From Hoeflea marina (GTDB lineage Bacteria > Pseudomonadota > Alphaproteobacteria > Rhizobiales > Rhizobiaceae): a stretch of DNA of 64,000 nucleotides. The stretch covers positions 1,346,281 to 1,410,280 of the forward strand of contig NZ_QGTR01000001.1 of the NCBI RefSeq assembly GCF_003182275.1, written 5' to 3'. Position numbers and translations under genes: made by a program. Shown here piece by piece: positions 39,424 through 48,871 of this stretch (its first letter is position 1; each line of letters begins with the position of its first letter). The notes under the pieces were generated by a model that ran no database searches, was not told where the DNA came from, and was given only the letters and a program-made list of their open reading frames with translations.

Positions 39424-40925
39424 GCGCGCAAATCCTCGCGGGTGATGTGATCGGCCACGCGCAGCGCCTGGGCGGCGATGGTCAGCGCCGGGTTGACGGC
39501 CGCCGATGTCGGCAGGAACGAGGCGTCGACGACGAACAGGTTCGGGTGCTCGAAGGCGCGGCAATGGACGTCGAGCGGCGACGTCGCCGCGTCAAGGCCG
39601 ATCCGCACCGTGCCGCACTGGTGCGAAGGCGTGCGCTTGTCGAAGGAGCGCGACAGCACCAGCGGGAAGCCGGCGGCCTTCAGATCCGCCTTCAGCCTTG
39701 CCACCAGCCTGAGATGCGACTGCCAGTTGGTGCGCGTCCATTTGAGCACGATGCGTTCGCCGTCGACGCTGACCCGGCTTTCGGGATGCGGCAGGTCCTC
39801 GGTGATGGTGTAGAAATCGATCGCATGCGCCGAGATCGCGTCGAGCAGGACCTCCGGCACATACGGCATGTTGGCCTTCAGGATCGCGCCCGACACCCGG
39901 CCGAGCAGCTGGATGTTTCCGAGCGGCGGCCCGCCGGCGCCATCGGAGAGGTAGTAGTCGTTGAGGCCGAAGGTCTTCTGGTAAATCGAGTCGTTGCGGT
40001 AGGACGGCGACAATGCGATCACCGCGCTGGAATTGTGGTTCATGAAGTTGCGCCCGACCTGGTCGGAGCCGTTGGCGAGCCCGTTGGGGTGGCGTGCGTC
40101 GGCAGAGCGCAGCAGCAGCGCTGCCGATTGCACGGCACCCGCCGACAGGATCACCAGCTTCGGCGACAGGCTCTCCTCGACCCCGTCCTTGATGTAGCGC
40201 ACCGACTTGATCGTTCTGCCGTCCTCGCCCGACACCAGGCCCGTGACCCGCGCATGGGTGACGAGGCTGACATTGGCGTGCTTGAGCGCCGCGGCCAGCG
40301 CCGTGGTCTCCGCGTCCATCTTGCCGTCGTCCGAGTTCGGATGCGCATCCCACGGCGTCTTCGCCTTGGCCATCCAGCGGTCGATGTCGACCCCGAGCGG
40401 CAGCGACGCCGGGTGCAGCCCGTTGGCCTTCAGCCGAGCACGCACCCTGGCGATGGCAGGCTCTTCGGGGACCGGCGGGTACGGATAGGGGCTCGAATGC
40501 ACAGGCTCGCTCGGGTCCTCGCCCAGCGCGCCGCGAACGTTGAAGAGTTGCTCCGCCTTCGAGTACCAGGGTTCCAGTTCCTCGTAGGCGAACGGCCAGG
40601 CCGGCGAGACGCCTTCGAGATGCTGCATCTCGGCGAAATCCTCGCGCCGGTAGCGATAGAGCACCGCGCCGTAGAACTTCGAATTGCCCCCGACATTGTA
40701 GTAGTTGCCGGGATTGAAGGCAGCACCGCCGTGTTCGTGCCAGAATTCCTTCGGGCGGAAATGGCCGCGCTGGAAGATCGCCCGCTGGTCGCGGTTCACC
40801 GGCAGGTCGGCGATGTGCCCGCCCGCCTCCAGGATGACGATGCTGGCGCCCGAGGCGGCGAGGCCCGAGGCGACGGTGGCGCCGCCGATGCCGGAACCGA
40901 TGATGACGATGTCGGGCTGCATCAT
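39420..40925 (-). CDS. GMC family oxidoreductase, second type
   Basis: 501 aa. FAD motif DIVIIGSGIGGATVASGLAASG, then LEAGG. It differs from the other GMC enzyme: YNVGGNSKFYGAVLYRYRREDF replaces the usual GMC signature, and the C-terminal motif is HQCGTVRIGLD with FLPTSAAVNPALTIAAQALRVADHI. This resembles the pyranose-oxidase/fructose- or gluconate-dehydrogenase-like branch. There is no Tat or Sec signal, so it is cytosolic. It lies between the importer ATPase (8 bp) and the SDR (4-bp overlap). Sequential sugar oxidation is a reasonable inference. Confidence 0.9.
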   Translation of the reverse strand: MMQPDIVIIGSGIGGATVASGLAASGASIVILEAGGHIADLPVNRDQRAIFQRGHFRPKEFWHEHGGAAFNPGNYYNVGGNSKFYGAVLYRYRREDFAEMQHLEGVSPAWPFAYEELEPWYSKAEQLFNVRGALGEDPSEPVHSSPYPYPPVPEEPAIARVRARLKANGLHPASLPLGVDIDRWMAKAKTPWDAHPNSDDGKMDAETTALAAALKHANVSLVTHARVTGLVSGEDGRTIKSVRYIKDGVEESLSPKLVILSAGAVQSAALLLRSADARHPNGLANGSDQVGRNFMNHNSSAVIALSPSYRNDSIYQKTFGLNDYYLSDGAGGPPLGNIQLLGRVSGAILKANMPYVPEVLLDAISAHAIDFYTITEDLPHPESRVSVDGERIVLKWTRTNWQSHLRLVARLKADLKAAGFPLVLSRSFDKRTPSHQCGTVRIGLDAATSPLDVHCRAFEHPNLFVVDASFLPTSAAVNPALTIAAQALRVADHITREDLRA

Positions 40926-40933
40926 CGATTGCC

Positions 40934-42049
40934 TCAGCGGATCCGTTGTTCGGTCTTGGGATCGAAATAGACCACCTTGTCGAGGTTGAACGCCAGCCGC
41001 GAGGTCTCGCCGGCGCGGATGTCGGCATCCGCGCGCAGCCGGGCGACGACTTCCTTGCCTCCGAGCCTGGTGACGGCGAAGGTGTCGGAGCCGGCGGGTT
41101 CCACCACCTCGATCAGGCAGTCGCCCTCGCCGATGGAACCCGCATTGCGGTCGGCGCCGTCCATGTCGGTCAGCGCCTCGGGCCGGATGCCGAACAGGAC
41201 CTCCTTGCCCGCGTAGTTCGACAGGCCCGACGGCGCGTTGGGGATCGAAAGCCTGAGCGGCTCGCCCCCGTCGCGGGCAAGCGACACCCGCAGCGCGCTG
41301 CCGTCGGCCTCGACGCGGGCGGTGAGCAGGTTCATGGCCGGCGAGCCCATGAAATCGGCAACGAAGACATTCTCCGGATTGTTGTAGATCTCCGACGGCG
41401 AGCCGAACTGCTGCAGGATGCCGTCCTTCAGCACCGCGATCCTGGTCGCCAGCGTCATCGCCTCCACCTGGTCATGCGTCACATAGACGATGGTTGTCCC
41501 CATCCGCGCATGCAGCCGCTTGATCTCGGTGCGCATGTCGATGCGCAGCTTGGCGTCGAGATTGGACAGCGGCTCGTCGAACAGGAAGACCTGCGGGTCG
41601 CGCACCAGCGCCCGGCCCATGGCGACGCGCTGGCGCTGGCCGCCGGAGAGCTGGCTCGGCTTGCGGTCGAGCAGGTGCCCGATCTGCAGCATGTCGGCCA
41701 CGCGCTGGATCGAGGCCTCGCGCTCTTCCTTGGGCACGCCGCGGATCTCCATGCCGAAGGCGATGTTTCCGCCCACCGTCATGTTCGGATAGAGCGCGTA
41801 GGACTGGAACACCATGGCGATGTCGCGCTTGGAGGGATGCAGCCCCACCACCGACTTGTCGTTGATCAGGATGTCGCCCGAGGTGATCGGTTCCAGCCCG
41901 GCGATCGAGTTGAGCAGTGTGGACTTGCCGCAGCCCGACGGTCCGACGAGAACGAGAAAGCCGCCCTCCTCGATTTCCAGGCTGATGTCCTTGAGGATCT
42001 CCAGCGATCCGTAGGATTTGCGCAGATGTTCGATCCTGAGAAATGACAT
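40934..42049 (-). CDS. sugar ABC transporter ATP-binding protein (UgpC/MsmK type)
   Basis: 371 aa. Walker A GPSGCGKST, Q-loop FQSYALYP, signature LSGGQRQRVAMGRAL, Walker B VFLFDEPLSNLD, H-loop VTHD, then the C-terminal OB/TOBE domain typical of the CUT1 sugar-import ATPases (GIRPEALTD). Powers the permease pair encoded just upstream; 3 bp after the second permease. Confidence 0.95.
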   Translation of the reverse strand: MSFLRIEHLRKSYGSLEILKDISLEIEEGGFLVLVGPSGCGKSTLLNSIAGLEPITSGDILINDKSVVGLHPSKRDIAMVFQSYALYPNMTVGGNIAFGMEIRGVPKEEREASIQRVADMLQIGHLLDRKPSQLSGGQRQRVAMGRALVRDPQVFLFDEPLSNLDAKLRIDMRTEIKRLHARMGTTIVYVTHDQVEAMTLATRIAVLKDGILQQFGSPSEIYNNPENVFVADFMGSPAMNLLTARVEADGSALRVSLARDGGEPLRLSIPNAPSGLSNYAGKEVLFGIRPEALTDMDGADRNAGSIGEGDCLIEVVEPAGSDTFAVTRLGGKEVVARLRADADIRAGETSRLAFNLDKVVYFDPKTEQRIR

Positions 42050-42052
42050 GGT

Positions 42053-42934
42053 CTAACCTTTCACGGCGCCGGCCATCAGGCCGCGCACGAAATACCGCCC
42101 GGAGACGACGTAAACGATGAGGGTGGGCAGGGCGGCGAGGATCGCGCCGGCGAAGTGGACATTGTATTCCTTCACCCCGGTGGACGAGCTGACGAGATTG
42201 TTCAGCGCCACCGTCATCGGGGTCGAATCGGCGCCGGAAAATGAGGCGCCGAAAAGGAAGTCGTTCCAGATGTTGGTGAACTGCCAGATCACCGAGACGA
42301 CGATGATCGGTCCCGACGAGGGCAGCAGGATGCGTCCGAAGATCTGGAAGAAGCTCGCGCCGTCGATCTGCGCCGCCCGTACCAGTTCGGTCGGAAACGC
42401 CTCGTAGTAGTTGCGGAAATAGAGCGTCGTGAATCCGATGCCGTAGACCACATGCACCAGGATCAGCCCGCCGACCGTGCCGGCGATGCCGAGCATGCCG
42501 AGGATCCGCGCCATCGGGATCAGCACGATCTGGAACGGGATGAAGCAGGACAGGAGCAGCAGCCCGAAGATGATGCCCGAGCCGCGGAAGCGCCATTTGG
42601 TCAGCACGTAGCCGTTGAGCGCGCCCACCACCGTGGAGATCGCCACGGCGGGCACCACCATCAGCAGCGAGTTGATGAAGAACGGCCTGAGGCCCGTGGG
42701 CTGCACGCCGATCTGCGCCGTCGACCAGGCCGTCAGCCATGGCTCGATGGTCCATTCGCGGGGCAGGTTGAGCATTCCGCCCTGGCGGATTTCCTCGAGC
42801 GGCTTCACCGAATTGACCAGCATCACGTAGAGCGGCAGCAGGTAATAGACCGCAAACAGGATCAGCGCCGCGTAGATCGCCGCCCGCGTCAGCCGGTCGT
42901 GGCTGATGGCGTTGGATGTGTTGGAGCCGCTCAT
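42053..42934 (-). CDS. sugar ABC transporter permease (MalG type)
   Basis: 293 aa from ATG at 42934. Six membrane helices. The EAA loop is EAFPTELVRAAQIDGASFFQIFGRILLPSSGPII. Second CUT1 permease; its start overlaps the stop of the MalF-type gene by 4 bp. Confidence 0.94.
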   Translation of the reverse strand: MSGSNTSNAISHDRLTRAAIYAALILFAVYYLLPLYVMLVNSVKPLEEIRQGGMLNLPREWTIEPWLTAWSTAQIGVQPTGLRPFFINSLLMVVPAVAISTVVGALNGYVLTKWRFRGSGIIFGLLLLSCFIPFQIVLIPMARILGMLGIAGTVGGLILVHVVYGIGFTTLYFRNYYEAFPTELVRAAQIDGASFFQIFGRILLPSSGPIIVVSVIWQFTNIWNDFLFGASFSGADSTPMTVALNNLVSSSTGVKEYNVHFAGAILAALPTLIVYVVSGRYFVRGLMAGAVKG

Positions 42935-43812
42935 GGACGTTTCTCCCCGCGCAGTTCGGAATAGAGATAGGGGATGATGATCGAGAAGATCATCGCCAGC
43001 ATGATGATCGCCGAGGAGGCGCCGATGCCCATCTGGTTGCGGGTGAAGGTGTAGGAATACATGAAGGTGGCCGGCAGTTCGGTCGCCTGCCCGGGTCCGC
43101 CGCCGGTCAGCGCCACCACCAGGTCGTAGGCCTTGATCGCCAGATGCGCGAGCACCACGAAGGCCGACAGGAACACCGGCCGCATCATCGGAATGATGAT
43201 CCGCCGGTAGACGGTGACCGTGGAGGCGCCGTCGATCTGCGCCGCCTTGATGATCTCGTTGTCGACGCCGCGCAGGCCAGCCAGGAACATCGCCATCACG
43301 AAGCCCGACGACTGCCAGACGGCGGCGATGACGACGCAGTAGATGGCGTAGTTGCGGTCCTTGATCCAGGTGAAGGAGAAACTGTCCCAGCCCCACAGAT
43401 GCATGGTGTTCTCGAGTCCGATGCCGGGGTCGAGAAACCATTTCCACGCAGTCCCCGTGACGATGAAGGACAGCGCCATCGGGTAGAGATAGATCGGCCT
43501 GAGCAGGCCTTCGGCGCGGATCTTCTGGTCGAGCAGGATCGCCAGCCCCAGTCCCAGCACCGAGGAAATGACGATGTAGAGCGAGGCGAAGATGGCGAGG
43601 TTGGAGATCGCCCGCCACCAGTGCGGCAGCGCCCAGAGCTTGGAATAGTTGCTCAGCCCGACGAAGCCGTAGGACGGCAGCATCTTGGAATCCGTCATCG
43701 ACAGAAAGCCGGTATAGGCGATGAATCCGTAGACGAAGATCAGCACCACGATCAGCGACGGCGCCAGCACGATCTTCGGCAGGAGTTCCTGTAGCCTGCT
43801 GCGGTTGTCCAT
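42931..43812 (-). CDS. sugar ABC transporter permease (MalF type)
   Basis: 293 aa, six membrane helices. Its EAA loop is GVDNEIIKAAQIDGASTVTVYRRIIIPMMRPVF. First helix VLAPSLIVVLIFVYGFIAYTG. Pairs with the MalG-type permease. A 90-bp gap with a strong hairpin separates it from the binding-protein gene. Confidence 0.94.
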   Translation of the reverse strand: MDNRSRLQELLPKIVLAPSLIVVLIFVYGFIAYTGFLSMTDSKMLPSYGFVGLSNYSKLWALPHWWRAISNLAIFASLYIVISSVLGLGLAILLDQKIRAEGLLRPIYLYPMALSFIVTGTAWKWFLDPGIGLENTMHLWGWDSFSFTWIKDRNYAIYCVVIAAVWQSSGFVMAMFLAGLRGVDNEIIKAAQIDGASTVTVYRRIIIPMMRPVFLSAFVVLAHLAIKAYDLVVALTGGGPGQATELPATFMYSYTFTRNQMGIGASSAIIMLAMIFSIIIPYLYSELRGEKRP

Positions 43813-43855
43813 GATCCCTCCCCGGCATTCACTTGTCTGGCACGTGTCTGGTTGC

Positions 43856-43885
43856 GGGGCGCGCGGCGAAATCGGCGCGCGCCCC
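43856..43885. repeat. 10-bp perfect hairpin between binding protein and permease
   Basis: GGGGCGCGCG, a 10-nt loop, then CGCGCGCCCC. It lies 18 bp past the binding-protein stop and before the permease start, with no T-run. Such hairpins protect the binding-protein part of the message and give it higher expression than the permeases, as known for malE-malF. Confidence 0.6.
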
Positions 43886-43902
43886 GACGATGTCAGGCGC
43901 GC

Positions 43903-45153
43903 TTACTGCGCGGCGGCAACCGCTGCCACCAGTTCGGTGACGGCTTCCTCGGACGACATGTCGCCGTTGAACTGGCGGGTCACGACGTCATAGATGGCGT
44001 TCTTCACCGACGCCGGATTGGCGTGGCCGTGGGCCATGGAGCCGAACAGCGAACCGTCGGTATTGGCTTCGGCGAGGTCGGCGATGGCCTTCTTGCCGCA
44101 GGCGTCGAAGGCTTCGTCGGAGACGTCGGTGCGCGCCGGCGCCGAACCCTTGACGACGTTGAACGCCGACTGGAAGGTCGGGTTCTCGATGGCGGACGCC
44201 ATCACCAGCTGCGCCGGCACCTTCTCGTCGGCCACCTTGAACATCGCGAACTGGTCGGAGTTGAAGGTCACCGATCCTTGCGTGCCCGGGAAGCGCATGC
44301 AGACGAAGTCCTCGCCCGGCACCTTGCCGGCCTTCACGAATTCGCCCTTGGCCCAGTCGCCCATGAACTGCGCGCCGGCCGTGCCTTCGATGACCATGGC
44401 CGAGGCGAGATTCCAGTCGCGGCCCGAGAAGTTGTCGTCGACATAGGAGCGAAGCTTGGTCATGCGGTCGAAGGCTTCCTTCATCTTGTCCGATCCCAGC
44501 GCTGCCGGGTCGAGATCGATGAAGGCCTGCTTGTAGAAATCGTTGCCGAGCGAGAGCACGACGGCGTCGAAGATGGTTGCGTCCTGCCAGGGCTGGCCGC
44601 CATGGGCGACCGGCGTGATGCCCTGCTCCTTGAACTTGTCGAGGAGCGCCACCAGCTCTTCCCAGCTTTCGGGCTGCTTGCCGCCGGCCTTGTCGAGGGC
44701 CGCCTTGTTGATCCACACCCAGTTGGTCGAGTGCACGTTGACCGGTGCCGCGATCCAGTGTCCGTCATACTTGGAGAATTGCTGCAGCGCGGTGGGGATC
44801 ACGGTGTCCCAGTTCTCCTTGGCGGCCACGTCGTCGAGATTTCCGAGAGCGCCTTCCTTGGCCCAGTCGAGAATGTCGAAGCCGAGCATCTGCACGGCGG
44901 TCGGCGCGTTGCCGGCCGTGACGCGGGCGCGGAGCACGGTCATGGCCTCGGTGCCGCCACCGCCGGCCACCGGCATGTCGACCCAGGAAATGGACTTGCT
45001 TTCAAGATCCTTCTTGAGCACGTCGAGAGCGGCGGCTTCGCCGCCCGACGTCCACCAGTGCAGCACCTCGACGGTTTCCTCGGCGTGAGCGGCGAAGCCG
45101 CCGAAGCCCATCATCAGGGTTGCCATTGCAGTCGTTGTCAAAAACTTGCGCAT
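43903..45153 (-). CDS. periplasmic sugar-binding protein of ABC transporter
   Basis: 416 aa. Signal peptide [22 protein letters not shown]. The mature start [27 protein letters not shown] is typical of cluster D (CUT1) monosaccharide binders such as glucose/mannose-binding GtsA-like proteins. [33 protein letters not shown] and [14 protein letters not shown] follow. Ligand unknown; glucose-like sugar is inferred from the family resemblance. First gene of the eight-gene operon. Confidence 0.92.
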   Translation of the reverse strand: MRKFLTTTAMATLMMGFGGFAAHAEETVEVLHWWTSGGEAAALDVLKKDLESKSISWVDMPVAGGGGTEAMTVLRARVTAGNAPTAVQMLGFDILDWAKEGALGNLDDVAAKENWDTVIPTALQQFSKYDGHWIAAPVNVHSTNWVWINKAALDKAGGKQPESWEELVALLDKFKEQGITPVAHGGQPWQDATIFDAVVLSLGNDFYKQAFIDLDPAALGSDKMKEAFDRMTKLRSYVDDNFSGRDWNLASAMVIEGTAGAQFMGDWAKGEFVKAGKVPGEDFVCMRFPGTQGSVTFNSDQFAMFKVADEKVPAQLVMASAIENPTFQSAFNVVKGSAPARTDVSDEAFDACGKKAIADLAEANTDGSLFGSMAHGHANPASVKNAIYDVVTRQFNGDMSSEEAVTELVAAVAAAQ

Positions 45154-45465
45154 CGTTTCCTCCCGTTAGCAAGTTGCATCAGGCAGATGAGACCATCGGC
45201 CTTTCGATCCCGCCGTCCCAGTGACGGCGAATATCCTTCCACACGGCCTGAGCCGCTGGACCAATTTAAAACGTTACAAATTTGCCCAAGTCAAGCTGTC
45301 TCCGTGCTCGTCGCAAACCTTCGCAATGCGTCGCAATGTATGAAACATTCCGCATTTGTGCGCATGCGAAGGCGCCAATGCGGGGCGCCTTGTCGTGTTT
45401 GCAACGTTTTCATTCGGACATTGCCTGCTTACCCATTCCCGGCTAACGTCCGGGGCCGATGGTCC
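45154..45465. promoter_or_regulatory. divergent control region with two LacI-type half-palindromes
   Basis: 312 bp between the binding protein (minus) and a LacI regulator (plus). TTTAAAACGTTACAAAT (45265-45281) and TTTGCAACGTTTTCATT (45398-45414) each centre on AACGTT, the CG-centred core of LacI-family operators. One lies near each gene start, suggesting control of the importer and autoregulation by the regulator. Confidence 0.55.
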
Positions 45466-46539
45466 ATGCGGCCGAAGAGGAAGCCCGAGCGCGTGCGTGA
45501 CAATCCAGAGATCCATCCGCCGGCGGCTGCCGGGCGGACATCCGCCAAGCCGACGCTGCGCACCATAGCGGCGATCACCGGACTGGCCGTGACCACGGTG
45601 TCCCGCGCGCTCAGCGACGCGCCGCAGATCTCGGCCGGCACCCGCAAGCGCGTCCAGGAGGTCGCCGCCGAGATCGGCTATCTCCCCGACCGCGCCGCCC
45701 AGCGCCTCAAGACCGGCCGGACCAACGTCATCAGCGTGCTGCTCGACCCGCATGAGGAAATCCTCGGCTTTGCCACCTCGCTGATGCACGGGCTGGCTCG
45801 CGCGCTGCAGCCGACGCCCTACCACATCATCGTCACGCCGAACTTCCTCGATGGCGCCAATGTCGATGCGGTCAACTACATCCTGCGCAACCGCATGGCC
45901 GACGGCCTCATCCTGTCGCGCACCGAGCCGTTCGACCCCCGCGTGCGGCTGCTGCTGGAAAGCGGCCTGCCCTTCGTCACCCATGGCCGAACGGAATTTT
46001 CCACCCCGCATCCCTATGTCGACTATGACAATTTCGCCTTCGCCTTCGAGGCCGGCCGCCGGCTGATCGCCAAGGGCCGCCGCAAGCTGATGATCCTGCT
46101 GCCGCCCCGGCGCCTCACCTTCTTCCAGCACATGCTCTACGGCTTCATGACGGCGGTGCGCGAATCGGGTGCCGGATACGAGATCCCGGACGAGATCGAC
46201 CTCGACAGTCCGGTGGACAGGATCCACGATTTCATGCGCCGCCGTGCCGCGCTGCCCGACCTGCCCGACGGCTTCATCTGCCCGGGCGAGGTCTCGGCGC
46301 TCGCCACCATCACCGGCATGAGCGATCACGGGCTGACGCTCGGCTGCGAATACGACATGGTCGCCAAGCAGACCTCGCGGCTCCTGGGCCATATCCAGCC
46401 CAAGGTCGATGTCATCTACGAAGACCTGAGTGCTGCCGGCGAACAGATGGGCAAGTTCCTGCTCGGCCGTATTGGCGGCGCGCAGGGTGACAGCCTGCAG
46501 GACCTGCAGCCGCCGCAATTCTCCATTCCCGGCGCCTGA
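45466..46539 (+). CDS. LacI family transcriptional regulator of the sugar operon
   Basis: 357 aa from ATG at 45466. After a basic extension of about 27 residues comes the LacI headpiece: TLRTIAAITGLAVTTVSRALSDAPQISAGTRKRV, and the hinge helix AAQRLKTGRTN. The periplasmic-binding-protein-like effector domain follows (VISVLLDPHEEILGF, ILRNRMADGLILSRTEP, YVDYDNFAFAFEAGRRLIAKG). Divergent from the sugar importer, hence its likely repressor. A longer upstream frame through the binding-protein gene is an antisense shadow. Confidence 0.92.
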   Translation: MRPKRKPERVRDNPEIHPPAAAGRTSAKPTLRTIAAITGLAVTTVSRALSDAPQISAGTRKRVQEVAAEIGYLPDRAAQRLKTGRTNVISVLLDPHEEILGFATSLMHGLARALQPTPYHIIVTPNFLDGANVDAVNYILRNRMADGLILSRTEPFDPRVRLLLESGLPFVTHGRTEFSTPHPYVDYDNFAFAFEAGRRLIAKGRRKLMILLPPRRLTFFQHMLYGFMTAVRESGAGYEIPDEIDLDSPVDRIHDFMRRRAALPDLPDGFICPGEVSALATITGMSDHGLTLGCEYDMVAKQTSRLLGHIQPKVDVIYEDLSAAGEQMGKFLLGRIGGAQGDSLQDLQPPQFSIPGA

Positions 46540-46586
46540 ACCGAAGCGGTCACGCAGTCCGCCAGCCCTGGTGTCGGAAAGCAGGG

Positions 46587-48098
46587 TCATCGCTGCACCC
46601 ACCAAGTGCTGCGAGCGCCGATATGCATGTTCAGCGTTTTGGTTTCGGTATAATCCTCCACCGCGTGACGGCCCAGTTCGCGGCCGAGGCCGGACTGTTT
46701 GTAACCGCCGAAGGGCAGCTCCGAGGCGCCGTCCATGAAGGTGTTCATCCACACCGTGCCGGCACGCACCCGGCGGCCGACGCCGAGACAATTGTCCATG
46801 GCGGCGCTCCACACACCAGCCGACAATCCGTAATCGACATCATTGGCGATATGAACCGCCTCGTCGAGGGTGTCGAAGGTCAGCACCGAGAGCACCGGCC
46901 CGAACACTTCCTCGCGCGCGATCGCCATGTCGGGCGTCACGCCGGAGACGATGGTCGGCGCCATGAACTGGCCCATGCCGAGATCGAGCCCGCCGCCGCC
47001 GAAGGCAATGCCCGCGCCTGCCGCCTCGGCGGCGGCCACGTGATTGGTCACCTTGTCGAAATGCATCGGCGTGATGATGGCGCCGACCTGGGTCTCGTCA
47101 TTGAGCGGATCGCCGACCCTGACCTTGGCCGACAGCGTCGCGATGCGCGCGATCGCCTCTTCGGCAATCGACCGGTGCAGGATCAGCCGCGAGCCGGCAT
47201 TGCAGCACTCGCCGGCATTGAAGAAGGCGCCGAACACCGCCGCATCGGCGAATTCCTCGAGATTGGCGTCAGCAAAGACGATCTGCGGGTTCTTGCCGCC
47301 CAGCTCCAGCGATACCTTCTTGAGCGTTTCCGAAGCATTGCGCATGGTGAGCTTGCCGACGCCGGTCGACCCGGTGAAGGAGACCATGTCGACATCGCGG
47401 TGGCTGGTCATCAGTGAACCGACGGCCGCACCGGTGCCGGTGATGATGTTGACGACGCCCGCCGGAATGCCGGCCTCGATCAGCAATCTGCCCAGGAGCA
47501 GCGTCGAGCCGGAGCTGAGTTCCGACGGTTTGACCACCGCCGTGCAGCCGGCGGCCAGCGCGAAGGGCAGCTTCTGGCTGACAATCAGGAACGGGAAATT
47601 CCATGGCGTGATGATCGAGACCACGCCGATGGCCTCGCGCAGCACCACGCCGAGCGTACCGTCGCCGAGCGTGTTGTAGCTCTCGCCGTGCAGGTCGCGG
47701 GCAAGGGCTGCGGCATAGCGCCAGATATCGACGGCGCCGCCGAGTTCGCCGCGCACCTGCGCGATCGGCTTGCCTGCCTCCACCGCGTCAAACCAGGCCA
47801 GCTCTTCGGCATTGGCGGCGATCAGGTCGGCCACGCGCAGCAGCGTGTTGGACCGCTCGGCCCCGGTCATGCGCGGCCACGGCCCGGTGTCGAAGGCGGT
47901 GCGGGCGGCGGCAATGGCGCGATTGGCGTCAAGCTCGGTGGCGGCCTGGTAGCGGCTGACCGTGACCCCGTGGCCGGGGGCGACGCGCTCGATGATGCCG
48001 CCCTGCCCGCCGGTCCACCGGCCGTCGATCAGCATCTCGAATTCGCGAACCTTGAGCCCGGCGATCGCCGCCGGCCGGATCTGGATACTCACAACCAT
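46587..48098 (-). CDS. NAD(P)-dependent aldehyde dehydrogenase
   Basis: 503 aa. Full ALDH set: TPWNFPF (166-171), VVKPSE with Lys190, FTGSTGVGK, LELGGKNP with Glu265, GECCNAG with catalytic Cys299, and EEVFGPVLSV. Oxidises an aldehyde to the acid; the substrate is unknown. Last gene of the lacI-led operon, overlapping the enoyl-CoA hydratase gene by 10 bp. Possibly it makes the acid that the CoA-transferase then activates. Confidence 0.93.
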   Translation of the reverse strand: MVVSIQIRPAAIAGLKVREFEMLIDGRWTGGQGGIIERVAPGHGVTVSRYQAATELDANRAIAAARTAFDTGPWPRMTGAERSNTLLRVADLIAANAEELAWFDAVEAGKPIAQVRGELGGAVDIWRYAAALARDLHGESYNTLGDGTLGVVLREAIGVVSIITPWNFPFLIVSQKLPFALAAGCTAVVKPSELSSGSTLLLGRLLIEAGIPAGVVNIITGTGAAVGSLMTSHRDVDMVSFTGSTGVGKLTMRNASETLKKVSLELGGKNPQIVFADANLEEFADAAVFGAFFNAGECCNAGSRLILHRSIAEEAIARIATLSAKVRVGDPLNDETQVGAIITPMHFDKVTNHVAAAEAAGAGIAFGGGGLDLGMGQFMAPTIVSGVTPDMAIAREEVFGPVLSVLTFDTLDEAVHIANDVDYGLSAGVWSAAMDNCLGVGRRVRAGTVWMNTFMDGASELPFGGYKQSGLGRELGRHAVEDYTETKTLNMHIGARSTWWVQR

Positions 48099-48871
48099 TC
48101 TCCCTTGAAATTCGCCGGGCGCTTGGCCGAAAATGCCGCTACGCCCTCCTTGAGATCGCCGGTTCCGGCGGCCAGGATCGATCCCAGCGCCTCGACTGCG
48201 GCGCCATTGTCTTCGCCCGAGCTGATGGCCAGCATCAGCTTGGAGATCTCGATGGCCGCCGGCCCGCGCGACGCGATCCGCGCCGCATAGGTCTTCGCCG
48301 CCTCAAGCGCCGCACCGGTCCCGGCCACCGCGTCAACCAGTCCGAGTGCCAGCGCCTCGTCGGCGGAAAACACCTCGCCGCCCAGCACCATGCGCCGGAT
48401 GATCTGCGCCCCGAAACGGCCGCTGAGCCGTTGCGTGCCCGACCAGCCCGGCACCATGCCGAGGCTCGTCTCCGGCATTCCGATGCGGACCTGAGTTTCG
48501 GCTATGCGGATATCGGCGCAGGCTGCCAGTTCCAGCCCGCCGCCCAGCGCATGGCCGTTGATGGCGGCGATCAGCGGCATGCGCAGCGTCGCCAGCCGCT
48601 CGAACACCCGGTGACCGAAGCGCACCCAGGAATGGCCGAAATCCTGCGGCGTCATCCCGGCCCAGGCCCTGATGTCGCCGCCGGCGGAGAACGCCTTGCC
48701 GGTGCCGGTCAGGATAGCGACGCGAATGGCCGGATTGGCGTCGATCTCGTCGCAGGCGGCGGCCAGGAGCTTCAGCATCCCGATGTCGAGCGCATTGGCC
48801 TTGTCTGTGCGATCGATCGCAAGGATCGCAACCGGGCCTTCGATGCCGATGGTCAGACGCGGATCAGTCAT
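48089..48871 (-). CDS. enoyl-CoA hydratase/isomerase family protein
   Basis: 260 aa. Crotonase fold: GTGKAFSAGGDIRAWAGM (oxyanion-hole block), PLIAAINGHALGGGLELAACADIRIAE (the second block) and MPETSLGMVPGWSGTQRLSGRFG. The two acidic residues of true hydratases are positioned at Glu in the GGGLELA block and Glu in MPETSLG. Substrate unknown. Overlaps the CoA-transferase gene by 4 bp. Confidence 0.92.
   Translation of the reverse strand: MTDPRLTIGIEGPVAILAIDRTDKANALDIGMLKLLAAACDEIDANPAIRVAILTGTGKAFSAGGDIRAWAGMTPQDFGHSWVRFGHRVFERLATLRMPLIAAINGHALGGGLELAACADIRIAETQVRIGMPETSLGMVPGWSGTQRLSGRFGAQIIRRMVLGGEVFSADEALALGLVDAVAGTGAALEAAKTYAARIASRGPAAIEISKLMLAISSGEDNGAAVEALGSILAAGTGDLKEGVAAFSAKRPANFKGEWL

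Noticed and set aside
43852-46539. An 895-codon open frame on the + strand
   Set aside because: Its first 540 codons are antisense to the sugar-binding-protein gene and lack family motifs; only the part from 45466 encodes a LacI regulator.
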